From NCBI RefSeq assembly GCF_001698205.1, contig NZ_CP016591.1, positions 2,356,001 through 2,420,000 of the forward strand: 64,000 bases of DNA, in the 5' to 3' direction. Within the stretch, counting starts at the first letter, position 1. Each line of letters opens with the position of its first letter. Origin of the DNA: Tsuneonella dongtanensis (GTDB taxonomy: Bacteria; Pseudomonadota; Alphaproteobacteria; Sphingomonadales; Sphingomonadaceae). Positions 8,983 through 16,456 of this stretch are shown piece after piece. The position numbers were made by a program, and so were the translations under genes. The notes under the pieces were generated by a model. That model was not told the origin of the DNA. It made no database searches and saw only the letters and a list, made by a program, of their open reading frames with translations.

Positions 8983-10524
8983 CTAGTAGGCGCGCGCGAC
9001 CAATACCCGCTCGATTGCCGGATTCCCCGTGAAAATGCACGTGCCATCCGCGGCAGCGGCACCGATCGGTACGTTGCGCAGCGTCAGCTTGAGCGACTTG
9101 AGCTTTTCGGTCACGGCATCCAGCGCAGCCCCGGTGGGTTTGGACCATTGCACCTCGAGCCAGCCGGGGTTCTTCACTCCGTCGGCGAAATGCGCCTCAA
9201 GCTCGCCAATGTCGGTGACGCCACGCGTGATCCGGCTGTCGCGCACAGCTGCCGCATCCGCCAGCAGGCTTGCCTGCATGGCTTCGAGCATGCCGGGGAT
9301 CGAGGCTGCGGCCACGTCGAGCGAGGGCGCGGTGAAGGCGGGCTTGCCGTTCTCCGCCCACAGCGCATCGCGGCGCAGCAGGCTGACCTTACCTTCGGCC
9401 ATATCGCGGCCGCCGACCTCGACGATCAGCGGGGCACCCTTGCGGACCCAGTCCCAGCGCTTGGCCGCGGCCTTGCCGGGCTTGCTGTCGAGCAACACCC
9501 GCACCGGCTCCCGCAGCGCGTTGCTGGCGGCGAGCTTCGCGCGGAGTCCCTCGCAGTACTCGATGAGCGCTGCATCGCCGTCGTCCTCGCGCAGCATCGG
9601 CACGATCACGACCTGCCACGGGGCGATAGCGGGCGGGACCTTCAGCCCGTCGTCGTCGCCGTGGACCATGATCACGCCGCCGATCATGCGCGTCGATACG
9701 CCCCAGCTCGTCGTGTGGGCGAGTTGCTGGCCGCCATCGCGATCCTGGAACTTGATCCCGCTCGCTTCGGCAAAGTTGGTGCCCAAGTAGTGGCTGGTGC
9801 CGGCCTGCAGCGCCTTGCCGTCCTGCATCATCGCCTCGATCGACCACGTTTCGACCGCGCCGGGGAAGCGCTCGTTCTCGGGTTTCTCGCCGGCGATCAC
9901 CGGCAGCGCGAGGTCTTCCTCGGCGCAGGCGCGATAGACCTCGAGCATCCGCAGGGTGTGCTCCTTCGCCTCTGCGGCGGTTTCGTGCGCGGTATGGCCT
10001 TCCTGCCAGAGGAATTCGCTGGTGCGAAGGAACATGCGCGTGCGCATTTCCCAGCGCATGACGTTGGCCCACTGATTGAGCTTGAGCGGAAGGTCGCGCC
10101 ACGACTGAACCCAGCGCGCCATCGCGTCGCCGATGATCGTCTCAGATGTCGGACGGATCACGAGCGGCTCTTCCAGCTTCGCCTCGGGATCAGGCATCAG
10201 CCCGCCCTTGCCGTCGGCGACGAGGCGATGGTGCGTGACGACCGCCATCTCCTTGGCGAACCCGTCGACGTGCTCGGCCTCGCGTGCGAAATTGCGCAAG
10301 GGAATAAGCAGCGGGAAATAGGCGTTATCGTGCCCGGTCGCCTTGATGCGGTCGTCGAGCAGGCGCTGGATGCGTTCCCAGATGCCATAGCCCCACGGTT
10401 TGATTACCATGCAGCCGCGCACCCCCGATTCCTCGGCCATGTCGGCGGCCGAGACGACCTCCTGATACCATTGGGCGAAGTCGTCGGCGCGTTTGACCGA
10501 CAGGGCGTGGCGGATCTGGGACAC
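8983..10524 (-). CDS. proS: Prolyl-tRNA synthetase (archaeal/eukaryote-like, type 3)
   Basis: A 513-residue class II synthetase that charges tRNA-Pro. Motif 1 and 2 regions are visible (CMVIKPWGYGIWERIQ, then RPTSETIIG and VMRWEMRTRMFLRTSEFLW), along with the QEGHTAH element and an anticodon-binding domain. The C-terminus extends into the extra domain of type 3 enzymes and ends in the diagnostic tyrosine (VLVARAY). There is no bacterial editing insertion. The last 60 residues contain only one cysteine, so the zinc site of many type 3 enzymes appears lost. The start is GTG at 10524. It is transcribed toward the DUF805 gene, 28 bp away. Confidence 0.93.
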   Translation of the reverse strand: MSQIRHALSVKRADDFAQWYQEVVSAADMAEESGVRGCMVIKPWGYGIWERIQRLLDDRIKATGHDNAYFPLLIPLRNFAREAEHVDGFAKEMAVVTHHRLVADGKGGLMPDPEAKLEEPLVIRPTSETIIGDAMARWVQSWRDLPLKLNQWANVMRWEMRTRMFLRTSEFLWQEGHTAHETAAEAKEHTLRMLEVYRACAEEDLALPVIAGEKPENERFPGAVETWSIEAMMQDGKALQAGTSHYLGTNFAEASGIKFQDRDGGQQLAHTTSWGVSTRMIGGVIMVHGDDDGLKVPPAIAPWQVVIVPMLREDDGDAALIEYCEGLRAKLAASNALREPVRVLLDSKPGKAAAKRWDWVRKGAPLIVEVGGRDMAEGKVSLLRRDALWAENGKPAFTAPSLDVAAASIPGMLEAMQASLLADAAAVRDSRITRGVTDIGELEAHFADGVKNPGWLEVQWSKPTGAALDAVTEKLKSLKLTLRNVPIGAAAADGTCIFTGNPAIERVLVARAY

Positions 10525-10598
10525 GGGAATTTCTCTCTAAACTGGGAGGCGGCGCCCTAGCGATGCGCCGCGCTGCCCGCAATCACTGACCCGGCGGG

Positions 10599-11165
10599 TT
10601 ACTGGCCGAGGTCGTCGAGCTTTTTCTGCATCGCCGCCATCTGCGCGCGCAATTCGGCTATCTCGTCGGTCTTGGCGGAGGGCGTCGGCGCCGGAGTGGG
10701 CTTACCGCCGCCACCACGCTTGGGCATCAGAGCGTCGGTTGCCGCACGCATCATGGCCATGTTGGTCTCGGCGATCTTGCCCAGCGGCGTCCCCCCTGCC
10801 CGCGCCATGAACGCTTCGTGGAGCTTGTTCTGGTTGGCCCGGAAGTTCTCCATCATCGCATCGAGATAGCTCGGCACCATCGACTGCATCGAGTTGCCGT
10901 ACATCGAGATGAGCTGGCGCAGGAAACCGATCGGCAGCATCTGCTCCCCGCCGCTCGATTCCTCTTCCATGATGATCTGGGTCAGGATGGTGTGGGTGAT
11001 ATCGTCGCCGGTCTTGGCGTCGAGCACCTTGAAGTCGACATTGTCGCGGGTCATCTTCGCCAGATCGTCGAGCGTGATGTAGCTCGACGTGCCGGTGTTG
11101 TAGAGCCGACGGTTGGCGTATTTCTTGATGACGATCGCGCCGTCGGCGCTGTCCCGCTTGGCCAT
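10599..11165 (-). CDS. phaR: Polyhydroxyalkanoate synthesis regulator PhaR
   Basis: A 188-residue DNA- and granule-binding repressor that senses polyhydroxyalkanoate. The N-terminal PHB/PHA accumulation DNA-binding domain (IVIKKYANRRLYNTGTSSYI ...) and the following conserved helical region (GFLRQLISMYGNSMQSMVPS) are intact; the C-terminus is Pro/Ala-rich and then coiled coil (ELRAQMAAMQKKLDDLG). The ATG at 11165 starts MAKRDS; the extra upstream residues are not family-like. No PHA synthase or phasin gene is in this window, so the regulated genes lie elsewhere. A perfect inverted repeat upstream is a candidate autoregulatory operator. Confidence 0.93.
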   Translation of the reverse strand: MAKRDSADGAIVIKKYANRRLYNTGTSSYITLDDLAKMTRDNVDFKVLDAKTGDDITHTILTQIIMEEESSGGEQMLPIGFLRQLISMYGNSMQSMVPSYLDAMMENFRANQNKLHEAFMARAGGTPLGKIAETNMAMMRAATDALMPKRGGGGKPTPAPTPSAKTDEIAELRAQMAAMQKKLDDLGQ

Positions 11166-11206
11166 GGACCCGGTCCCTGTATGGTTGGAACCCCGTCTTA
11201 GCACTC

Positions 11207-11234
11207 GCAGCATTTGCAGTGCAACAAATGCTGC
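11207..11234. promoter_or_regulatory. Perfect inverted repeat upstream of phaR, candidate PhaR operator
   Basis: The arms GCAGCATTTG (11207-11216) and CAAATGCTGC (11225-11234) are exact reverse complements around an 8-nt centre. The sequence is full of TGC/GCA trinucleotides, which fits the published preference of Paracoccus PhaR for TGC-rich DNA. It lies 42 bp before the phaR start, in the 90-bp gap after alr. Autoregulation is inferred, not shown. Confidence 0.5.
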
Positions 11235-11255
11235 ACCTTTTGTGCGCAGCAATAT

Positions 11256-12296
11256 TCAGGCGCGAAGCCGCATCCCCAGTGTCGTCAGGAGTTCGTACTG
11301 CGACAGACCCGAACGGTCCGCTTCCGCGGGCAGGTCGAACGGCACATCGACCCAGTCGCCTTCCCCAAGCGATGGCGATGCCGCCAGGTCGACCACAACC
11401 ATATCCATCGAGACCTTGCCGAGCAGCGGAAGGCGCGCGCCCTCGTGCATCAACGCGTGGTTGGGGCCGCGCGCCCGGAGAAACCCGTCGGCATATCCCA
11501 GGGAGACGACCCCTACCCGCATGGCGCTCGGCGCGATGAAAGTGGCGTTGTAACCAACTCCCTCACCGCCAGCGATCCGGCGAACCTGCATGATCGCCGC
11601 CTTGGGATGGACGACCTGGCGAATGGCACCCGCGAATTCCGCCCTTGGGACCCCGCCGTAGAGCGCGAGCCCCGGGCGCGTGACGTCGAACGCGAAATCG
11701 GCGCCGAGCGCTATGCCTGCACTGTTGGCAAGGCTTCGCCGACGCGCGGGAATGGCTGCGCACGCCTGGGCGAAACGGGCAAGCTGGCGGTCGTTGAGCG
11801 CGCTGTCCTCGTCGGCCGAGGCAAGGTGCGACATCAGCGTGTCGATCTCGAGCCCGGCCAGCACCGGGTCGCCCAGCGCATCCATCGGTACGCCCAGGCG
11901 ATTGATGCCCGTGTCCACCATGAGATCGCAAGGGCCACCGCCGCCAGCTTTCCAGCGCGCCGCCTGGTCGAGGCTGTTGAGTACCGGGCGCACGCCGCAC
12001 ACGCGGGCGAATGCGCAATCCGCTCCGGTCATCGGCCCGTGGAGAACCGCGACCTGCTCCGGCGGCACGAGCGCGGCCAACGCAGGGACCTCGCTCCAGT
12101 GGGCAACGTAGAAATCGCGGGCACCGGCTGCGGACAGCGCGGGAACGGCCCTCGCCACGCCGATGCCATAGGCGTCCGCTTTCACTGCCGCGCCCGCGCT
12201 GGCGGCGCCCGACATGCGGTCGAGCGTACGCCAGTTGTCCGCCAGGGCGGCACTGTCGAAATCGAGCCGCAGGCTGGGCGGCGGCAGATCGATCAT
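11256..12296 (-). CDS. alr: Alanine racemase
   Basis: A 346-residue PLP enzyme interconverting L- and D-alanine for peptidoglycan. The PLP-lysine motif VKADAYGIG places K39 near the N-terminus. The substrate-recognition MVDTGINRLG segment, the catalytic tyrosine region GVGYNATF, the LGYADGF motif and the VSMDMVVVD stretch are all present. The ATG at 12296 overlaps the stop codon of the upstream transporter gene (ATGA), so the two are very likely translated together. It may therefore serve D-/L-alanine metabolism linked to an imported solute as well as cell-wall synthesis. Length is slightly short for the family but complete. Confidence 0.95.
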   Translation of the reverse strand: MIDLPPPSLRLDFDSAALADNWRTLDRMSGAASAGAAVKADAYGIGVARAVPALSAAGARDFYVAHWSEVPALAALVPPEQVAVLHGPMTGADCAFARVCGVRPVLNSLDQAARWKAGGGGPCDLMVDTGINRLGVPMDALGDPVLAGLEIDTLMSHLASADEDSALNDRQLARFAQACAAIPARRRSLANSAGIALGADFAFDVTRPGLALYGGVPRAEFAGAIRQVVHPKAAIMQVRRIAGGEGVGYNATFIAPSAMRVGVVSLGYADGFLRARGPNHALMHEGARLPLLGKVSMDMVVVDLAASPSLGEGDWVDVPFDLPAEADRSGLSQYELLTTLGMRLRA

Positions 12297-13975
12297 GGGT
12301 TGGCCGGCGACACCGGAAGTACGTGATCCGAGGCCTCGAAGTCGCGCGGAGGACCGCCGCGGATGCCCCACCACGCGACCACCAGACCGAAGGCGACGAT
12401 CCCCCACGTGTACCACAGCCCCGCATAGGCGTTGCCTGTCGTGGCGACGATGTACCCCGCGATCAGCGGCAGGAAGCCGCCGAGATACCCCGCCCCGATG
12501 TGGTAGGGGATCGACATCGAACTGTAGCGGATCTGCGGCGGGAACATCTCCGCCAGCAACGCCGCGACCGATCCATAGGTCAGTGCCGAGAGGATGCCGC
12601 ACGCGAGAAGCAGAGCGACAATCCCGACGAGGTTGGCAAACGGCGGCCGCTGGACGCTGAAATCGTAACCCGCTGCCTCGAGCCATCCCTGGACGGCGGC
12701 CTTGCGCGCCGCGTCGTCCATACCGCCATAGACGTGGAGCTGGTTTCCTATCGTGATCGGATTGGCGACGCATTCCGCCGTCGGCGGGCAGGGCTTTGCA
12801 TCGATCTCGTACGAGACGCCCAGCGCGGTGAGGTCGGCGAGCATGCGTCCGCATTCGCTGGCCTGCTGGCTAGCAAACGGATCGTAAGTGCAATCCGTGC
12901 CGGTCACGACGACAGGCGCCTCGCGCGCGCTCTGGGCAAGGCCCGGATTTGCCAGCGCACCGATGCCCCAGAAGATCGGGAAGATGAGGACAAGCGTGGC
13001 GATCGCACCGATCACGATCGGCTTCTTGCGGCCCACCTTGTCGGACCATTTGCCGGTCCAGACGTAGAACGCCATCGACAGGCCGCCGGCGATCAGCATG
13101 ACCCATTCGACCAGCGCCGGGTCCATCTTCATCGGTCCGCGCAGAAAGCCCATTCCGCTGAAGAACGCCGTGTACCAGATCGTCGTCAGGATGCCGGTCA
13201 CGCCGAACAGCGCGACGAAGATCCGCTTCTTGTTGCCGGGATAGGTGAAGCTCTCGACGAACGGGTTGCCGGCCATCTCGCCCGCTTCCTTCATCGCCTT
13301 GAACACCGGGCTTTCGCTCAGCTTCAGGCGCATCCACAGGCTGATGCCGAGGAGGATCAGGCTGAGCAGGAACGGCACGCGCCAGCCCCATGCGTTGAAC
13401 GCCTCCTCCGGAATCAGGGCTCGGCAGGCGAGCACCACCACGATCGACAACACGAATCCGCCGACCACGCTGGCCTGGATGAAGCTCGTGTAGAAGCCGC
13501 GCTTTTCGGGTGGGGCGTGTTCGGCAACGTAAATCGCCGCTCCGCCGTACTCCCCGCCGAGCGCAAGGCCCTGCAGGATGCGCAGGAAGATGACGATCGC
13601 GGGGGCTGCGAGCCCGATGGTCGCGGCACTGGGTATCAGCCCCACCCCGGCGGTCGCCACGCCCATCAGCGTGACGGTGACGAGGAACGTGTACTTGCGC
13701 CCGAGCTTGTCGCCCAGATAGCCGAAGAGAATCGCGCCGAGCGGCCGGAATCCGAACCCGACGGCAAACCCCGCCCAAACCAGCAATAGCTGCAGCGTCT
13801 CGTTATCGGCGGGGAAGAAGGCCTTTCCGATGATCGCCGCCAGCGTGCCGTAAATGAAGAAATCGTACCATTCGAACACCGTCCCCGCGCTAGAGGCGGC
13901 GATGACGAGACGAACCTCCTTTGGGCTCGGTTCGTGATATGGCTGAATACCCGTTGCAGCGGCGGTGTCGCTCAT
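12293..13975 (-). CDS. MFS transporter, metabolite:H+ symporter (MHS/ProP-like), with a periplasmic insertion
   Basis: A 560-residue inner-membrane transporter. It starts in the MHS style (SSAGTVFEWYDFFIYGTLAA), carries the loop 2-3 motif GYLGDKLGRKY and the matching loop 8-9 motif SDKVGRKKP, and has the RILQGLALGGEYGGAA helix. Between the ninth and tenth helices is a roughly 100-residue insert with four cysteines (at TDC, SEC, KPC and AEC), predicted to face the periplasm and perhaps form disulfides. Most MHS proteins are about 430-450 residues, so this is an enlarged form. The substrate is unknown; coupling to alr suggests an amino-acid or related solute. Confidence 0.88.
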   Translation of the reverse strand: MSDTAAATGIQPYHEPSPKEVRLVIAASSAGTVFEWYDFFIYGTLAAIIGKAFFPADNETLQLLLVWAGFAVGFGFRPLGAILFGYLGDKLGRKYTFLVTVTLMGVATAGVGLIPSAATIGLAAPAIVIFLRILQGLALGGEYGGAAIYVAEHAPPEKRGFYTSFIQASVVGGFVLSIVVVLACRALIPEEAFNAWGWRVPFLLSLILLGISLWMRLKLSESPVFKAMKEAGEMAGNPFVESFTYPGNKKRIFVALFGVTGILTTIWYTAFFSGMGFLRGPMKMDPALVEWVMLIAGGLSMAFYVWTGKWSDKVGRKKPIVIGAIATLVLIFPIFWGIGALANPGLAQSAREAPVVVTGTDCTYDPFASQQASECGRMLADLTALGVSYEIDAKPCPPTAECVANPITIGNQLHVYGGMDDAARKAAVQGWLEAAGYDFSVQRPPFANLVGIVALLLACGILSALTYGSVAALLAEMFPPQIRYSSMSIPYHIGAGYLGGFLPLIAGYIVATTGNAYAGLWYTWGIVAFGLVVAWWGIRGGPPRDFEASDHVLPVSPANP

Positions 13976-14014
13976 GACGGCAGTAGGCTCCCCTTCGATC
14001 CTCTGGGGACGGCT

Positions 14015-14470
14015 CTAGCCGCGCGCCTCCCGCTTGGAAAGCGCGGCCAGCGCGGCATCCCACGCCAGCAGGATCGCCCCATGCCGACCTGGGTATGCGC
14101 GCGCCGGCGCGATCGACTCCAGGCCAGGCCAGCCGGGCAGTTCACCGCCATTGGCGAGCCATGCCGCGATAAGATCGCGCTGCCGGGAGATGTCCATTGC
14201 TGTTCTGCCCACGGCGCCCTTGGCGAACAGCGCCGCGGCCCCCTGGCCCACAGCGCAGGCCGAAACCCGGACCCCCACAGCATCGATCCGGTCACCCTCG
14301 TCCACCTTCAGCGACACGGCCAGCGTATTGCCGCATGTGCGCGAGCGCGCTTCTCCGATGTACGGCATCGCCGGATCGAGGGGATAATGCGCCAGTGAAA
14401 CCGCGAGTGCGAGCAGGTCGGGAGTATACAGAACTGCGCCGCCGCGCGCACCCGCGGGCGGGGCCGTCAC
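14015..14470 (-). CDS. Iron-sulfur cluster assembly scaffold-like protein (IscU/NifU N-type)
   Basis: A 151-residue protein resembling the IscU/NifU-N fold as found in sphingomonads: an N-terminal LYTPDLLALAVSLAHYP segment, then RSRTCGNTL and VSACAVGQGAAALFA. Two cysteines match the first two cluster ligands of IscU (TCG and SAC). The third cysteine expected near the C-terminus is missing, replaced by the PARAYPGRHGAILL region. The GTG start at 14470 overlaps the cvpA stop (GTGA). It may be a scaffold variant or a carrier; the loss of one ligand makes classical scaffold function uncertain. Confidence 0.8.
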   Translation of the reverse strand: MTAPPAGARGGAVLYTPDLLALAVSLAHYPLDPAMPYIGEARSRTCGNTLAVSLKVDEGDRIDAVGVRVSACAVGQGAAALFAKGAVGRTAMDISRQRDLIAAWLANGGELPGWPGLESIAPARAYPGRHGAILLAWDAALAALSKREARG

Positions 14471-15000
14471 CGGCGGATTTCGGGAATCTTCACCGAGGCG
14501 GCCCGGCGGTCCTCGTCGCGGCGCTCGATGAGCTGCACCATGGCATCGGCACTTGCGTTGACCAGCGGATACGTCCGCGCCTGCTTGATCCAGTCGGGGC
14601 GCCCGGCGATGCCCCATGCCGCGTCGTAGCCGAGCACAAGCAGTGCAAAGGCGCAGGTCACGACGATGGTGCCCTTGATAGCCCCGAAGCCGAAGCCGAG
14701 CACGCGGTCGATGGGCCCGAGAAACGACGTGCGCGTGGTTTCCCCCAACCGCCCCGAAATCAGCTTCATTCCCGCGTAGGGAATCAGCAGCAGCATCGCG
14801 AAGGCGACGGTCCCCGCACCGGGCGCGTTGCCGACCTTGGGCAGGAGCCAGTCGTATAGCGGAGTATGCAGGTTGTAGATCGCCAGCACCGCCACGCCCC
14901 ACGCGAGGAGCGAGAGCAACTCCTGCACGAAACCGCGCAGAAATCCGCCGACGGCTGCCACGCCGACGACCAGAAGCACTATGAGATCAAAACCCGTCAT
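14467..15000 (-). CDS. cvpA: CvpA-family inner-membrane protein
   Basis: A 177-residue membrane protein of the colicin V production family. Four transmembrane segments are visible: about residues 5-25 (LIVLLVVGVAAVGGFLRGFV), 30-45, 65-83 and 105-125. The family signature GPIDRVLGFGFGAIKG lies before the last helix, and the C-terminus is a charged soluble tail. The family influences cell envelope integrity; the biochemical role is not settled. The ATG at 15000 is 17 bp after the radA stop, and the gene overlaps the Fe-S scaffold-like gene by 4 nt, indicating an operon radA-cvpA-scaffold. Confidence 0.88.
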   Translation of the reverse strand: MTGFDLIVLLVVGVAAVGGFLRGFVQELLSLLAWGVAVLAIYNLHTPLYDWLLPKVGNAPGAGTVAFAMLLLIPYAGMKLISGRLGETTRTSFLGPIDRVLGFGFGAIKGTIVVTCAFALLVLGYDAAWGIAGRPDWIKQARTYPLVNASADAMVQLIERRDEDRRAASVKIPEIRR

Positions 15001-15017
15001 TGCGATCGCGGGGATAC

Positions 15018-16385
15018 CTATGCCGATGCCATTACTCGGTCAACGAGATTGGCCAGCCCCCTTAGGCTGCGATAGTTAAGTCCAGATGAACCCGCATCGA
15101 CATCGGCCGGACCGTTTCCGGTGCCGAAGCCGAGCTTCGCCGCTTCGCGCAGGCGCAATCCGGCGTGGGCAACCGGCCTGATCTCCCCCGCCAGCGAAAC
15201 CTCGCCGAACCAGATGGCGTGGGTTTCGAGCGGCTTGTCGGCCAGAGCCGAAATCAGCGCCGCCGCCACCGCGACATCGGCCGCCGGGTCCGACAGGCGG
15301 TAGCCGCCCGCCACGTTCAAATAGACCTCCGCCGAGGAAAAATTGAGGCCGCAGCGCGACTCAAGAACCGCGAGCAGCATGGCGAGCCGACCGCTGTCCC
15401 ACCCGACCACCGCGCGGCGCGGCGTCGCGCCCGACTGCAGCCGCACGATCAGCGCCTGGATCTCGACCAGCACCGGCCGCGTTCCCTCGAGCGCCGGGAA
15501 CACCGCGCTCCCCGCAAGTGGCTCCTCGCGTCCCGACAGGAACAGGAGCGACGGATTGCCCACTTCCTCCAGCCCCGCCCCGGCCATCGCGAACACGCCG
15601 ATCTCGTCGACCGCGCCGAAGCGGTTCTTGAGCGCGCGCAGGATTCGGTACTGATGACTGCGTTCGCCTTCGAAGCTCATCACCACGTCGACCATATGCT
15701 CAAGCACGCGAGGACCGGCGATACTGCCATCCTTGGTCACATGGCCCACCAGCACCAGCGCGACGCCGTTCTCCTTGGCATAGCGGATCAGTTCGAACGC
15801 GCAGCCGCGCACCTGGCTGACAGTGCCCGGCGCCCCCTCGATCGTGTCGGAATGCATGGTCTGGATCGAATCTATCACCATCAGCGACGGCGGCGCCATC
15901 GTGCCAAGCGTCGTCAGCAGGTCGCGCACGCTGGTCGACGAGGCGAGCTTGATCGGTGCATCGGCGAGTCCCAGACGCCCGGCGCGCATGCGAACCTGGC
16001 CCGCCGCCTCCTCTCCGCTGACGTACACCACCGACAAGCCGCGCTTGGCGACCGCGCCGGCCGACTGGAGCAGCAGGGTGGACTTTCCGATCCCCGGGTC
16101 GCCGCCCATCAGCACCGCCGAGCCGGGGACGAGCCCTCCCCCGAGCGCACGGTCGAACTCCGCGAGGCCGGTCGGCAGGCGCACCAGCGGCTCGCTCGGT
16201 GCGTTCATGTCCTCGAACGCGATCGCGCGGCCGCCGCTCGACAGATCGTGCTTCATCGAGAACACGGTCGCCGGCGCATCCTCGATCAGCGTGTTCCACT
16301 CGGAACAATCAGCGCACTGGCCCTGCCAGCGGCTGCTGACCGACCCGCAATTCTGGCACACGTAGCGGCGCTTGGTCTTGACCAT
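15018..16385 (-). CDS. radA: DNA repair protein RadA (Sms)
   Basis: A 455-residue RecA-related helicase that helps branch migration during homologous recombination. An N-terminal zinc finger (CQNCG ... CADCSEW) precedes the RecA-like core with Walker A GDPGIGKSTL at about residue 90-100, Walker B (SLMVIDSIQ) and the RadA-specific KNRFG motif. The C-terminal Lon-protease-like domain (LNVAGGYRLSDPAADVAVAAA) is present but, as usual for RadA, not a working protease. The ATG at 16385 starts MVKTKRRYVCQNC, directly before the zinc finger. It is divergent from the patatin-like gene. Confidence 0.96.
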   Translation of the reverse strand: MVKTKRRYVCQNCGSVSSRWQGQCADCSEWNTLIEDAPATVFSMKHDLSSGGRAIAFEDMNAPSEPLVRLPTGLAEFDRALGGGLVPGSAVLMGGDPGIGKSTLLLQSAGAVAKRGLSVVYVSGEEAAGQVRMRAGRLGLADAPIKLASSTSVRDLLTTLGTMAPPSLMVIDSIQTMHSDTIEGAPGTVSQVRGCAFELIRYAKENGVALVLVGHVTKDGSIAGPRVLEHMVDVVMSFEGERSHQYRILRALKNRFGAVDEIGVFAMAGAGLEEVGNPSLLFLSGREEPLAGSAVFPALEGTRPVLVEIQALIVRLQSGATPRRAVVGWDSGRLAMLLAVLESRCGLNFSSAEVYLNVAGGYRLSDPAADVAVAAALISALADKPLETHAIWFGEVSLAGEIRPVAHAGLRLREAAKLGFGTGNGPADVDAGSSGLNYRSLRGLANLVDRVMASA

Positions 16386-16456
16386 CGATCCGGGCGTAGC
16401 CGGAACATTTGTGGAACGCAATTGCCTTCGCCGCGATACGGGCGCACAATCCTCGG

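Noticed and set aside
8938-10560. Open frame of 540 codons antisense to proS
   Set aside because: Composition of a shadow frame, no domain, and the other strand has a complete synthetase.
11199-11226. CIRCE-like half-site TTAGCACTC before phaR
   Set aside because: The expected GAGTGCTAA second half after 9 nt is not there; the best alternative at 10 nt matches just 6 of 9 bases. The symmetrical GCAGCATTTG repeat is a better explanation.
12011-13789. Open frame of 592 codons antisense to the MHS transporter and alr
   Set aside because: Arg/Ala/Asp-rich shadow with no motif; both real genes are well supported on the minus strand.
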